Source: Hydrogenophilales bacterium
Lineage (GTDB): Bacteria; Pseudomonadota; Gammaproteobacteria; Burkholderiales; Thiobacillaceae
DNA length: 64,000 nt
Reading direction: 5' to 3'
NCBI GenBank assembly: GCA_016195805.1
Contig: JACPYT010000011.1
Coordinates: 124,001 to 188,000 of the forward strand
Below, piece after piece: positions 55,243 through 63,714 of this stretch. Position 1 is the first letter of the stretch. Every line of letters starts with the position of its first letter. The position numbers and the translations under genes were made by a program. Under the pieces are notes generated by a model. It ran no database searches, was not told the DNA's origin, and saw nothing but the letters and a program-made list of their open reading frames with translations.

Positions 55243-56166
55243 ATGACGCGCAGCCCGCATTTTTTCAGCATCGTTCACACGATCCGACACATCTTCAGCC
55301 ACATCGGGGTCACGCTCCTGGCGGTAGGCATCGCCTTCTCGCTTCCCGTGCTGGCGAAATTCATCCTGTTCACCTGGTGGCCCCGGGTGGAGGACAATTC
55401 ACAACTGCTGCTGGCCAACGAAATCATTTTCGCCGCCGTGCTGGTGATGCTGTTCAACCTCTTCCTCAGCGCACGGCAGGGGCGCCTCAGCCACCGCCTG
55501 AACCGCCTGGTCTCGCTGGTGCATGTGCGCGGGGGAAACAACTGGCTCGCGCGCTGGTACGACCGCAAGCTGCTCAACCGGATCACCGGCACCCGCGACG
55601 TGTCGGTGATGTCGGTCACCGGATACGATACGTTCGTCTCGGAGCGGCGCAAGTTGAGCCAGGTGATCGACCACAGTTACGAATTGCGGGTCATGCTGAT
55701 GAACCCTTACGGCACAGGCGCCATGCGGCGCGTGCAATCGCTGGGCGACCCCGCCCCGCTGCTCGAAACCTACCGCGAGGAGACCGCGGCCACGATCGAG
55801 CGGCTGGCTGCCCTGGCAGACGCAGGCAAGCAGGTCACGCTGAAGTTCTACGAGGATCCGCCCTTCTGGAACCTGATCATCACCGGGGAATACGTATGGG
55901 TGCAGTACTGCCACGACGGCCATGAACTGAAAGACCAGCCGGAATACGTCTTTGCCCTGCTCCGCGACAAGCCCACGCAGGGCCTGTTCTCGGCGTTCTA
56001 CGTACACTTTCTCAATCAGTGGAGCGCTCCGCATCACCCGGAGTACGACTTTGCCACCCGCCAACTGATCTACCGCAATGAGCAGGGCAACGAAGTGAAA
56101 CGGCTGCCCTTCCCGCCGCGGGCCGAGCGCAGCGAACGCCGGGCGCCCGTCATGCTGGCAGGCTGA
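55243..56166 (+). CDS. membrane protein with soluble C-terminal domain, hypothetical
   Basis: 307 residues. Two membrane segments (residues about 17-43 and 57-75) form the N-terminus. The rest is cytoplasmic or periplasmic and carries GTRDVSVMSVTGYDTFVSER, then DHSYELRVMLMNPYGTGAM and YEDPPFWNLIITGEYVWVQY. This layout resembles phospholipase D-like nucleotide or lipid effector proteins, but the HKD motif is absent. A ribosome site AGGAG precedes the ATG. Not assigned to a family. Confidence 0.65.
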   Translation: MTRSPHFFSIVHTIRHIFSHIGVTLLAVGIAFSLPVLAKFILFTWWPRVEDNSQLLLANEIIFAAVLVMLFNLFLSARQGRLSHRLNRLVSLVHVRGGNNWLARWYDRKLLNRITGTRDVSVMSVTGYDTFVSERRKLSQVIDHSYELRVMLMNPYGTGAMRRVQSLGDPAPLLETYREETAATIERLAALADAGKQVTLKFYEDPPFWNLIITGEYVWVQYCHDGHELKDQPEYVFALLRDKPTQGLFSAFYVHFLNQWSAPHHPEYDFATRQLIYRNEQGNEVKRLPFPPRAERSERRAPVMLAG

Positions 56167-56475
56167 ATGCCGGCATATGAACCCCGCTGCGTTGCGTGGG
56201 CCAGCAGCGAACGGCGCATCCTCACGCCACTTGTCGAGCAAGCGGCGTGAACGAGGATTCGCGACTGCCCCAGGCAAAGCCGAGGCAGCCCCCGCCGCCA
56301 TAGACGGCGCCGCAGAGTACGACGCCGCCGGAAGCGCGGCATGTTCCCCGGGGCCGTCCGCTTCCTCTGCAGTGTCCCTGATTCGGTGCCGCCTTCGCCC
56401 GTCCTGACGGTTTTGCTGGGTGAAGCGCGCGACACCGCGTATCGTCTACCCATTGCCACAGCAAGGAGCCCAGGC
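56167..56475. other. 309-nt intergenic region, no gene recognised
   Basis: Nothing beyond GC-rich filler is seen. The end holds the ribosome site AAGGAG of the small gene that starts at 56476. Confidence 0.4.
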
Positions 56476-56631
56476 TTGAAACCCAACTATCAGTACGAAA
56501 AGCGGCAAAGGGAGCTGGAGAAGAAGAAAAAGAAAGCGGAAAAGGAACAGAAAAAAGCCTCGACCTCCGAGCCCCCCTCAGCGCCGGGAACGGTGGAAAC
56601 GGTCGTTCCACCAGGCAAGGCACAAAACTGA
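56476..56631 (+). CDS. small lysine-rich hypothetical protein (TTG start)
   Basis: 51 residues from a TTG that has AAGGAG exactly 7 nt upstream; an earlier in-frame ATG would add unrelated sequence. The N-terminal KPNYQYEKRQRELEKKKKKA is a charged helix of a type seen in small conserved betaproteobacterial proteins, followed by a Ser/Pro/Thr tail. The function is unknown; nucleic-acid binding is possible. It converges with the Cys-rich gene. Confidence 0.68.
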   Translation: MKPNYQYEKRQRELEKKKKKAEKEQKKASTSEPPSAPGTVETVVPPGKAQN

Positions 56632-56696
56632 TCGGGCTCGGCCGGGTGTTCGACCAAGCTGCCCCGAAAGCCCGGGACCGCGCAACCTGACCCCAT

Positions 56697-57272
56697 TCAG
56701 TCTCCGGGAGGATCGACCGGGCGACTTGTCGCCTGCAGGCCCAGTTTCTCGCCGAGGGATCGCCGCAGCGCCGCGTTCGCCCGCTCCCGCAGGGTTTCCA
56801 GCCGGTTATGAATGCGGTCCAGCTTGTTTGCGGTAATCCGTCTGATGTCTGCGACGGCCAGCATATGCCGGCCCGCAAAGACATCGGCGTAGAGTGTTTT
56901 GAACGCACGCGACAACTGCCTGAGCTGCGCCGCATCCTGTGCGTCGAACCTTTCGCAAAAGAATTCGTAACAGACCAGCGGCCGGCCATAGCCGAGCCGG
57001 CATCCCGAGCCCGGCACATGCCATCCGTCGTTGACCTCGTAGTCCTCAACCCGCGGACCCAGCACGAATCGCAGAAAATCGCTGTCCACGCTTTCGCGGC
57101 ACATCACCTCCCTGCAGCAGACGCTCGTGCAGCGGGCACAGGGGACGTCGTCCTGCAACGCAGCCAGGCTTTGCAGAATGGCTTCCACTTCGATATGAAT
57201 CTCCCGGATCCGGTACAGCTGTTCGCTGAACGCCTTGGTGTCCGCGGCTCCGATTAGCGTTCCTGGCTTCAT
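56697..57272 (-). CDS. cysteine-cluster protein, YkgJ-like
   Basis: 191 residues. Cysteines in CARCTSVCCREVMCRESVDS, then GCRLGYGRPLVCYEFFCERF, resemble the YkgJ/FliB-type zinc or iron cluster family. The C-terminal half is helical and charged (RRITANKLDRIHNRLETLRE). The start is an ATG with GGGGA close by. It lies 14 nt upstream of the convergent small gene region and downstream of another small Cys-containing gene on the same strand. Confidence 0.75.
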   Translation of the reverse strand: MKPGTLIGAADTKAFSEQLYRIREIHIEVEAILQSLAALQDDVPCARCTSVCCREVMCRESVDSDFLRFVLGPRVEDYEVNDGWHVPGSGCRLGYGRPLVCYEFFCERFDAQDAAQLRQLSRAFKTLYADVFAGRHMLAVADIRRITANKLDRIHNRLETLRERANAALRRSLGEKLGLQATSRPVDPPGD

Positions 57273-57286
57273 GTATCCCCGTTATT

Positions 57287-57694
57287 TCAGTGGGCCATCG
57301 ACGGCCTGAACGCGCCTTCCTGCGATGTACGCCGGTCGATTCTCGATCGGCGCTCACCCGCCATCGCGGGGGGAAGGTTTGTCCATTGCCCATAAGGATT
57401 GCGGCGATCGTCCTGCCTGCGATCATCGTGATGGATGTAGCTGCATGCGCATTGTTGCTCGGTGCAGCCGGGCACGGGTAGGCCGGGGGCCTCGCCGGAG
57501 AGGTAACGGGCATTTCCAAGCCGTTGGGCGGCTACGCATGCAGGGACGCCGGTGCACACCTCAACACAGTGATAACGGCTGGGTGCGTCCCGTCTTGCGG
57601 CGGGGGCTGACAGACAGGCTTTCTGCCTGGCGGCGTGGCGCAGCCAGAGCACGACTGCGGTCACCAGCAATAGAAAAGCAAACCCCTGCGCCAT
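57287..57694 (-). CDS. conserved hypothetical protein with membrane anchor and Cys/His motifs
   Basis: 135 residues from an ATG with a strong ribosome site (GGGAGG). One N-terminal membrane helix (residues 1-20, GFAFLLLVTAVVLWLRHAAR) precedes a soluble part with YHCVEVCTGVPACVAAQRLG, CTEQQCACSYIHHDDRRQDD and RRSRIDRR. The Cys and His pattern suggests metal binding. I recognise it only as a conserved small-protein type in betaproteobacteria, without a name. Stop to next start is 14 nt. Confidence 0.72.
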   Translation of the reverse strand: MAQGFAFLLLVTAVVLWLRHAARQKACLSAPAARRDAPSRYHCVEVCTGVPACVAAQRLGNARYLSGEAPGLPVPGCTEQQCACSYIHHDDRRQDDRRNPYGQWTNLPPAMAGERRSRIDRRTSQEGAFRPSMAH

Positions 57695-57909
57695 TTCACC
57701 GCCTCCCTTTCGGATACGCCCGAAAAACCAATATAGGAGATGGCGGCCACTTGCAAAGGCCCTGCGCTGCCAGAATCGGAACCGTGCGTCGCGTGCTGGG
57801 GAGGCTCCCGCCAGGAATTGTGCGGGCCATGCGGAAAGGATCGGGCTGACTGCCCTCTCATCACACCCAGTGGATTGGAGGCTGCCCCATTCTCCCCCTC
57901 CACTCCTCG

Positions 57910-58113
57910 CTACTTGTCGTGCTCACGCTGATCGGCCTGCCACTGGGCAAACCGGGCGCGAATTTCCGCCATTGTCTTGGCCTCATCAAGCAGCTGATGA
58001 ATTGCCGACAATCCGCAGCGGGCGTCGATCAACGACTGCAGCATGTCCAGCAGTTCGGATTCCACGATATCGCTGTGTACAGCGGGCGGTGGCGTCTTTC
58101 TGGCCGTCATCAT
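57910..58113 (-). CDS. small helical hypothetical protein
   Basis: 67 residues from the first of two adjacent ATGs (GGGAG about 7 nt upstream). The sequence MMTARKTPPPAVHSDIVESE followed by LLDMLQSLIDARCGLSAIHQ and FAQWQADQREHDK is strongly helical, with one cysteine. It is divergent from the glyoxalase-like gene. The longer upstream frame shows no protein-like signal. The function is unknown. Confidence 0.6.
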   Translation of the reverse strand: MMTARKTPPPAVHSDIVESELLDMLQSLIDARCGLSAIHQLLDEAKTMAEIRARFAQWQADQREHDK

Positions 58114-58300
58114 GGCGCAACTCCCAAGGGGACCGATACCCCGGGAAGTGCGATTTACATGCCAGGAAATTTGGTAAGTTCTAACCCCCGGGATGACAAG
58201 GGCCGGACACGCGCCGAATTGGCGCACCGCAAGCCGGGGATAGCGTGACCGAACGGGAGAAACGGCTATAAAGAATGGATCTCCCCCTGAAGGACGCGAC

Positions 58301-58693
58301 ATGGCCAACCCTTTCGTGCACATCGAACTGCAAACCAAGGACCTTGCCAAGGCCAAGGAGTTTTATTCCACGCTATTCGACTGGACGCTGGAAGACATTC
58401 CCGCACCCGACGGCGACCTGCCCTATACCCTGATCAAGGTCGGCGCAGGCACCGGCGGCGGCATGTTCGCGAACCCGGATCCCAAGGTGCCGCCACACTG
58501 GCTCGCCTACGTCGGGGTGGATGACATCGAGGCTTCCACCCTCAAGGCACGCACGCTGGGCGCCACGGTGCTGCAGGACGTGATGGAGGTCGGCGACTAC
58601 GGCTGGCTGAGCGTGATCCGGGATCCCACCGGCGCGGTCATCGCCATGTGGAAGCCCAAAATGGGCACACAGGGCGGCGCAGATCAGGCCTGA
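58301..58693 (+). CDS. VOC-superfamily (glyoxalase-like) protein
   Basis: 130 residues with the glyoxalase/bleomycin-resistance fold pattern: PFVHIELQTKDLAKAKEFYS, LFDWTLEDI, HWLAYVGVDDIEAST and SVIRDPTGAVIAMWKPK. His and Glu at family metal positions (HIE, near start) suggest a metal-binding dioxygenase-like or lyase role, not assigned. A plus-strand single gene with a lipoprotein gene after it. Confidence 0.85.
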   Translation: MANPFVHIELQTKDLAKAKEFYSTLFDWTLEDIPAPDGDLPYTLIKVGAGTGGGMFANPDPKVPPHWLAYVGVDDIEASTLKARTLGATVLQDVMEVGDYGWLSVIRDPTGAVIAMWKPKMGTQGGADQA

Positions 58694-58739
58694 GCCGGCG
58701 CAACCCGCATCCCTTCGGATGCCCAACCAGGAGAAAGAC

Positions 58740-59066
58740 ATGACCAGACACAGGATGATGTTGTACGGCCCGCTGTTCGCCGCGCTGCTGCTCCCCGGAT
58801 GCGTCGTGTCACCCGCATACGGCCCGGATTACGTGGTGGCGCCGGCACTGCCGGTGACGGTGGAACTCGGCGTGGAACCCTATTACGTTCATGACGGTTT
58901 CTTCTACTACTACCACGAGCGCGACCATCGCTGGAGCTATTCTCGCGACAGGGCGGGCCCCTGGAAAGACCTGCCGCGGGATCGCTACCCCCGGGAGATC
59001 CGCTACAAGGACCGCGACTCGCACGGGGATCGTGACCGGGAGCGCGATCGCGACCACCGTGATTGA
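58740..59066 (+). CDS. small lipoprotein with charged C-terminus
   Basis: 108 residues from the ATG giving MTRHRMMLYGPLFAALLLPG, with lipobox LLPGC. The mature part carries tyrosine-rich YGPDYVVAPALPVTVELGVE, YYVHDGFFYYYHERDHRWSY and a tail of Asp/Arg repeats. Such YXH/Tyr-rich lipoproteins are common in proteobacteria, but the function is unknown. It converges with the aldo/keto reductase gene after 29 nt. Confidence 0.75.
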   Translation: MTRHRMMLYGPLFAALLLPGCVVSPAYGPDYVVAPALPVTVELGVEPYYVHDGFFYYYHERDHRWSYSRDRAGPWKDLPRDRYPREIRYKDRDSHGDRDRERDRDHRD

Positions 59067-59095
59067 ACGGGTGCGTTTTTCCCGCTGGTCGGTGC

Positions 59096-60133
59096 TCAAG
59101 GCGCCGGGTTGGGAAATTGCCGGTGAATGCGCTCGATGTCCGCCAGGACGTCGGCTGGAAGTCCGACCCGGACGGCGGCCAGGTTCTCCTGCAATTGCGC
59201 CATCGTGGTGGCGCCGATGATCGTGCTGCCGACGCACCAGCGGCCACAGGTGAAGCCCAGGGCCAGCTGGACGGGCGTGAGGCCGTGCCGGTCTGCGAGC
59301 GCCGCATAAGCCGCCACGGCCGGCACCGTATTGAGCGTGTTGTAACGGCTGGCAAACCCGCTGAACAGATTCACCCGGCCCGGCGTCCTGGCGTCGCGCA
59401 GGTATTTTCCGGACAGCACGCCGAATCCGAGCGGCGAATAGGCCAGCAGGCCGATCTTTTCGCGGAAGCCGATTTCGGCCAGGCCGTTTTCCCAGGTCCG
59501 GTTCAGCAGGCTGTAGGCGTTCTGGACCGACACCGGGCGCGGCAGCCCCAACTCGTCGGCCAGACGCAGGACCGTCATCAGCCCCCACGGCGTCTCGTTG
59601 GACAGTCCCCAGTGGCGAACCTTGCCCGCCTCGATGAAGCCGGCCATGGCGGCCAGGGTTTCACGCAGCGGCACCGTCTCGCGCTCCTGCTCCGGGTGGA
59701 AGTGATACTGGCCGAACATGGGTACATTGCGATCCGGCCAGTGCAGCTGGTAGAGGTCGACGTAGTCCGTCTGCAGCCGCTGCAGCGACCCGTCGAGCGC
59801 CTGCTGCAGGTTGGCCCGGCTGAAATTGAGCCGGCCTTCCCTGATCCAGTCCAGCGTACGCCCGGGGCCGGTCGCCTTGGTTGCCAGGACGATGCGGTCG
59901 CGGGACTGGCGCTTCAGCCAAGTGCCCACATGGCGTTCGGTCAGCCCGGTCGTCTCGGCCCGCGCCGGGACCGGATACATTTCGGCGGTATCGATGAAAT
60001 TGACCCCCTGGGCCAGGGCATGGTCCAGCTGGGCATGGGCCTCGGCCTCGCTGTTCTGCTGGCCAAAGGTCATGGTGCCGAGGCAGACAGCCGGGACGGA
60101 CAGATCGCTGTTTCCGAGAAGGATATGTTTCAT
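59096..60133 (-). CDS. Tas-like NADP(H)-dependent aldo/keto reductase
   Basis: 345 residues, the same length as E. coli Tas and similar throughout: LGTMTFGQQNSEAEAHAQLD, NFIDTAEMYPVPARAETTGL, DYVDLYQLHWPDRNVP and the tail FPNPAP. The catalytic Asp, Tyr and Lys, His positions (FIDTAEMY, LATKATG, QLHWP) are present. Tas is of unclear physiological role; it was linked to tyrosine prototrophy suppression. Divergent from the EAL-HDOD gene. Confidence 0.9.
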   Translation of the reverse strand: MKHILLGNSDLSVPAVCLGTMTFGQQNSEAEAHAQLDHALAQGVNFIDTAEMYPVPARAETTGLTERHVGTWLKRQSRDRIVLATKATGPGRTLDWIREGRLNFSRANLQQALDGSLQRLQTDYVDLYQLHWPDRNVPMFGQYHFHPEQERETVPLRETLAAMAGFIEAGKVRHWGLSNETPWGLMTVLRLADELGLPRPVSVQNAYSLLNRTWENGLAEIGFREKIGLLAYSPLGFGVLSGKYLRDARTPGRVNLFSGFASRYNTLNTVPAVAAYAALADRHGLTPVQLALGFTCGRWCVGSTIIGATTMAQLQENLAAVRVGLPADVLADIERIHRQFPNPAP

Positions 60134-60312
60134 CTGGATGAATGGGCCTCAAGTTTTGTGCGGATGCATCGTTAAGGTTTCGTGTCCGGGCCACGCCCCG
60201 CGCGGATGTGGCGCACCGTCTCCGACCCCTCTGTTCACGATAGGTTCAGACGACGCCAGCCTTCGCGCGTGCGGACCTTCAATCATAAACACACGTCTTA
60301 CGAGGAGAGCGG

Positions 60313-61578
60313 ATGGGCAAGGAAACCTTCCTGGCGCGGCAACCCATAGTCGACGCCGAGCATCGCCTGTTCGCCTATGAACTCCTGTTCCGGCAATCGA
60401 TGGCCGCCGTCTCGGCCCAGATCAGCAGCCAGCTGCAGGCCGGCGTCGAGGTCATCGGCAACACCCTCTGTCTCGGTCCCGACTGGCTGCTGCAAGGCAG
60501 GCTCGCCTTCATCAACCTGGACGAAGCCACCCTGATGAGCGACTTCGTCTGCCTGCTGCCGCCCCACCACGTCGTCTACGAAATCCTCGAGACCGTGCCG
60601 GTCTCGCCGGTGCTGATCGCCCGCATCCGCGAACTCCGCCAGCTCGGCTACCGCTTCGCCCTGGACGATTTCGTCTGCCTCGACGAGTACCGTCCGCTGC
60701 TGCCGATGGTCGACTTCGTGAAGCTCGACGTGCTCGAACAGCATCCCGAAAAGACCGTGGAAATCATCGCCCACATCCAGCGCGACTTCAAAGGCCAGTT
60801 CATCGCCGAAAAGGTCGAAACCCGCGAGATGTTCGAACTCTGCCGCGCCAGCGGCATCCAGTATTTCCAGGGCTACTACTTCGCCCGCCCGGAGAACCTC
60901 GCCAGCAAGTCCATCCAGCCGGGTCAGCTGGCCGTGCTGGAACTGATGAACAAGGTGCGCACCTGCGAAGACCTGGGCGAGATCGAGGAGCCCCTGCGCC
61001 GCAATGCCGCGCTGACCCTGCGCCTGCTGCGCTACGCCAATTCCGCCGCCGCCGGCCTGCGCAAGCAGGTCCATACCGTGCGCCAGGCCCTGGCCCAGAT
61101 CGGGCTGATGACGCTGTATCGCTGGCTGGCGCTGCTGCTGGTCACCGCCAACCCGACGCCCACCAACGCCCTGCTGGCGCGCACCGCCGTGACGCGCGGG
61201 CGCCTGTGCGAACTGCTCGGCCGCCCCCGGCTCGACCGCCAGGCCCAGGACGAACTGTTCATCACCGGGCTGTTTTCCCTGGCCGAACCGCTGATGGAAA
61301 TCCCGCTCGCCCGCCTGCTCGAACAGCTTCCCATGCCCAACCCCGTCGTCCAGGCCCTGGTCCACCAGAGCGGCCCCTATGCGCCCTTCCTGAAACTCGC
61401 CGAAGCCTCGGAACGCAGCGACTTCGCACAGATCGCCCGCTACGCCGGCGAGATCGCGTCCAGCCCCGACGAGGTCAATGTCGCCCAGCTGCAATCGCTT
61501 GCCTGGACCGAGGAGCTGGCCAGCGAAGTGGCCCCGACGGCAGTCGGTCTCGCCACGCCTGAAGCAGGGCTGCGGTAG
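60313..61578 (+). CDS. EAL-HDOD (YuxH-type) signalling protein, C-terminus extended by a repeat
   Basis: 421 residues. The EAL-like domain begins ETFLARQPIVDAEHRLFAYE; the EAL motif itself is ELL, and DDF plus AEKVET remain, so phosphodiesterase activity is doubtful. An HDOD domain follows (NAALTLRLLRYANSAAAGLR, VHTVRQALAQIGLMTLYRW). The natural end is near LAWTEEL; the last ~19 residues (ending AVGLATPEAGLR) are encoded by a 66-nt repeat that recurs 1.7 kb downstream. A ribosome site GAGGAG precedes the ATG. Confidence 0.88.
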   Translation: MGKETFLARQPIVDAEHRLFAYELLFRQSMAAVSAQISSQLQAGVEVIGNTLCLGPDWLLQGRLAFINLDEATLMSDFVCLLPPHHVVYEILETVPVSPVLIARIRELRQLGYRFALDDFVCLDEYRPLLPMVDFVKLDVLEQHPEKTVEIIAHIQRDFKGQFIAEKVETREMFELCRASGIQYFQGYYFARPENLASKSIQPGQLAVLELMNKVRTCEDLGEIEEPLRRNAALTLRLLRYANSAAAGLRKQVHTVRQALAQIGLMTLYRWLALLLVTANPTPTNALLARTAVTRGRLCELLGRPRLDRQAQDELFITGLFSLAEPLMEIPLARLLEQLPMPNPVVQALVHQSGPYAPFLKLAEASERSDFAQIARYAGEIASSPDEVNVAQLQSLAWTEELASEVAPTAVGLATPEAGLR

Positions 61579-61597
61579 TCACTGCTTGAAACAAGCT
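61532..61597 (+). repeat. 66-nt REP-like repeat, copy 1
   Basis: Matches 63229-63294 at 53 of 66 positions by hand count. It overlaps the final codons and stop of the EAL-HDOD gene. The internal part GGCTGC-G-GTAGTC can pair. Confidence 0.8.
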
Positions 61598-61619
61598 GAG
61601 GCGCGACGGCGCGGCGCCG

Positions 61620-62294
61620 TCAACCCGCGTGACCGTCCGTCACCGGCAAATGACCCGTCTTGACATAGATCGTGCAGCCCAACCGGCTGAACGGTTGGTG
61701 GCGGCTCCCATGCGGGCTGCGGATCCAGGTGCCCGCCGGATAGCTGCCGTGTTCGTCTTCGAACACGCCGGAGACAACCAGGATCTCCTCGCCGCCAAAA
61801 TGTCCATGCGGCTGAAAATGGGTTTCGGGCGCCCAGCGCACCAGCGCGGCATGCTCGTGCTGGTGCGCATGCAAGGGCATGACGCCGAGGCCGGGCACCC
61901 GTCCCGGGAGCCAGGGCGTGTTCGCCGTATCGATTCGCACGACAGCGGAATCGGTCGGCTCGAACGGGTAACGTTTGACGAACAGCATGCAGCCCTGATC
62001 GGTGCGTAGCGTGCGGTGCACGCCCGGCGGATTGCGCAGGTAAGTCCCCACCGAATACCTGGCCTCCCCATCCGCCAGTTCGCCCGTCAGAACCAGAATC
62101 TCCTCGCCCACCCCCTGAACGGGCGGATCGAACGAACACCCCGGCGCGCCCTTCACCAGGCCGGTCTCGCCGGCCGCCGCACCGTCATTGCGATCGAGCG
62201 GCTTGCGCCAGGCACCCGCCCCTGCCATGGCCAGCCACGCCATCGATTCCGTGTCCAGAACGACACGCGCACGCAAATCAGCATTGATCCCCAC
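61620..62294 (-). CDS. double-cupin ChrR-type protein
   Basis: 224 residues from a GTG with AGAGG 4 nt upstream. Two ChrR-like cupin domains follow one another (GVGEEILVLTGELADGEARY with GTYLRNPPGVHRTLRT, and LVRWAPETHFQPHGHFGGEE with SYPAGTWIRSPHGSRHQPFS). ChrR cupins follow a zinc-binding anti-sigma domain; here that domain is absent, and no sigma factor is adjacent. The second cupin keeps His and Glu ligands (HGH, GGEE). It may sense or bind a small ligand; the function is not established. Confidence 0.8.
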   Translation of the reverse strand: MGINADLRARVVLDTESMAWLAMAGAGAWRKPLDRNDGAAAGETGLVKGAPGCSFDPPVQGVGEEILVLTGELADGEARYSVGTYLRNPPGVHRTLRTDQGCMLFVKRYPFEPTDSAVVRIDTANTPWLPGRVPGLGVMPLHAHQHEHAALVRWAPETHFQPHGHFGGEEILVVSGVFEDEHGSYPAGTWIRSPHGSRHQPFSRLGCTIYVKTGHLPVTDGHAG

Positions 62295-62483
62295 GCAACC
62301 TCTTTCATAAAACCCGGGGCCCTCGATTGAGGCGCCCGTTCGCACTGGAAAAAGCCGGCACCGGCCCATCTGACCAAAAACCCGGCCCGGTCCGTACAAT
62401 GCCGGTGTACCGCCGCCCGCTGCACAAGGATATCCGGATTCCCGATCCGGCCCGACCACCTTCTCATGGAGACGAGGACGCTC

Positions 62484-63221
62484 ATGCAAACCAATACCAG
62501 CAATCCTGCACTGAACAAGAACACTTTTGCGAATCTGGCACGCGAGGGCGAGCGCATGACTCTCGGCGGCACGGTCAACAAGACCGCCATCCTGCTGGCG
62601 CTCTCGCTGATCACCGCAATGTGGGTTTGGGGAAAATTTTTCGCGGACCCGTCGACCGCGTCGGTGGGCCCGCTCATGCTGGTCGGCGCCATCGGCGGCT
62701 TCATCGCGGCCCTGGTCACCATTTTCTTCAAGCGCGCGGCGCCCTATACGGCCCCGGTCTACGCGCTGCTGGAAGGGCTGGCCATCGGGGGGGCGTCCGC
62801 CGTGGCGGAAATGCGCTATCCCGGTATCGCGCTGCAGGCGGTGGGGCTGACCTTCGGCGTGCTGGTCTGCCTGTTGGCCGCCTACAAGATGGGCGTTGTC
62901 CGCGCCACCGACAACTTCAAGCGCGGCGTGATCGCGGCGACCGGCGCCATTGCCCTGCTCTATCTGGTCGACCTGGGCATGATGCTGTTTGGCCATCCCA
63001 TCGGCTTCATCCACGAAGGTGGCCCCATGGGGATCGTTTTCAGCGTCGTGGTCGTGGGCATCGCGGCGATGAACCTGGTGCTCGACTTCGACTTCATCGA
63101 GTCCGGCGTCCAGCAGGGTGCGCCCCAATACATGGAATGGTACGGCGCGTTCGGCCTCATGGTGACCCTGGTCTGGCTGTATCTCGAGATCCTGCGTCTG
63201 CTTGGGAAGGCGCGCAAGTAA
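62484..63221 (+). CDS. Bax inhibitor-1-like (YccA) membrane protein
   Basis: 245 residues from the ATG with GAGG 6 nt upstream; an ATG six codons earlier lacks a ribosome site. Seven hydrophobic helices follow a short polar N-terminus (NPALNKNTFANLAREG, then MTLGGTVNKTAILLALS). The pattern GPLMLVGAIGGFIAALVTIF and YALLEGLAIGGASAVAEMRY is the BI-1/YccA family, implicated in stress and in membrane protein turnover or calcium leak. Single gene, followed by the second repeat copy. Confidence 0.9.
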   Translation: MQTNTSNPALNKNTFANLAREGERMTLGGTVNKTAILLALSLITAMWVWGKFFADPSTASVGPLMLVGAIGGFIAALVTIFFKRAAPYTAPVYALLEGLAIGGASAVAEMRYPGIALQAVGLTFGVLVCLLAAYKMGVVRATDNFKRGVIAATGAIALLYLVDLGMMLFGHPIGFIHEGGPMGIVFSVVVVGIAAMNLVLDFDFIESGVQQGAPQYMEWYGAFGLMVTLVWLYLEILRLLGKARK

Positions 63222-63228
63222 CCACCTC

Positions 63229-63294
63229 CCCGGCGGCAGTCGGGCCTGCCACGCCCAAAGCCGGGCTACGGTAGCCACCACTCCAAACAAGCTT
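63229..63294 (+). repeat. 66-nt REP-like repeat, copy 2
   Basis: It starts 8 nt after the Bax-inhibitor-like stop codon. Its internal GGCTAC-G-GTAGCC is a perfect 6-bp inverted repeat. See the copy at 61532-61597. Confidence 0.8.
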
Positions 63295-63314
63295 GCATCA
63301 ACACAGGCCCCAAT

Positions 63315-63344
63315 AAGAGAGGCGCAGTCCCCTGCGCCTCTCTT
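63315..63344 (+). terminator. strong hairpin, terminator-like
   Basis: AAGAGAGGCGCAG and CTGCGCCTCTCTT form a 13-bp perfect stem with a TCCC loop. The T run after it is only two bases, so it may act with Rho, or as a block in both directions. It lies after the Bax-inhibitor-like gene. Confidence 0.65.
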
Positions 63345-63604
63345 CATCCCGGCCGGCCCGGTCGATCCCGGCCCCACGCGCCGCTCGCCTGACACACCGT
63401 AAATCACAGTCGTTGCGCTGCTTCTTCTGATCGATCCTTGCGGCTGCGAAGCGAAATTTCCCCGCATTCATCCCTCGCAAAGGCTCACCCGGCCTGTTGT
63501 TTCAGGCAACCGGCGGACAGGAAACCGGGGGGATGAGACGTACGGGCCATGTTCTCGTCCTGACCGGTCGCATCTCCCTTCACATTCGGCCAATAAGCTC
63601 GTCC

Positions 63605-63628
63605 GACAGCCTGAATCTCAGGCTGCCG
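63605..63628. repeat. inverted repeat in upstream region of the edge gene
   Basis: CAGCCTGA and TCAGGCTG (8 bp, 63607-63625) surround ATC. It lies about 90 nt before the GTG of the next gene. It could be a regulator site or an mRNA hairpin. Confidence 0.4.
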
Positions 63629-63714
63629 GATATGGACACCTTCTACTTTGATTCATTGCAGGCAAGCGCTGCCGCGTCCATGTGCCAACCTTTAAATTGT
63701 GAATGGGGAACATT

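Larger units (their letters stand above)
63222..63714. other. 493-nt intergenic region with repeat, terminator and inverted repeat
   Basis: It holds the second 66-nt repeat copy, a strong hairpin at 63315-63344, and an inverted repeat at 63605-63628 before the right-edge gene. No coding frame is credible. Confidence 0.6.

Noticed and set aside
60313-61578. Active c-di-GMP phosphodiesterase
   Set aside because: The EAL motif is ELL and only some catalytic residues remain, so a signalling role without catalysis is more likely.
61620-63467. A 615-codon open frame on the minus strand covering the Bax-inhibitor-like gene
   Set aside because: Only its last third (61620-62294) has protein homology. 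The rest is antisense to a clear gene on the plus strand; long open antisense frames are expected at this GC content.
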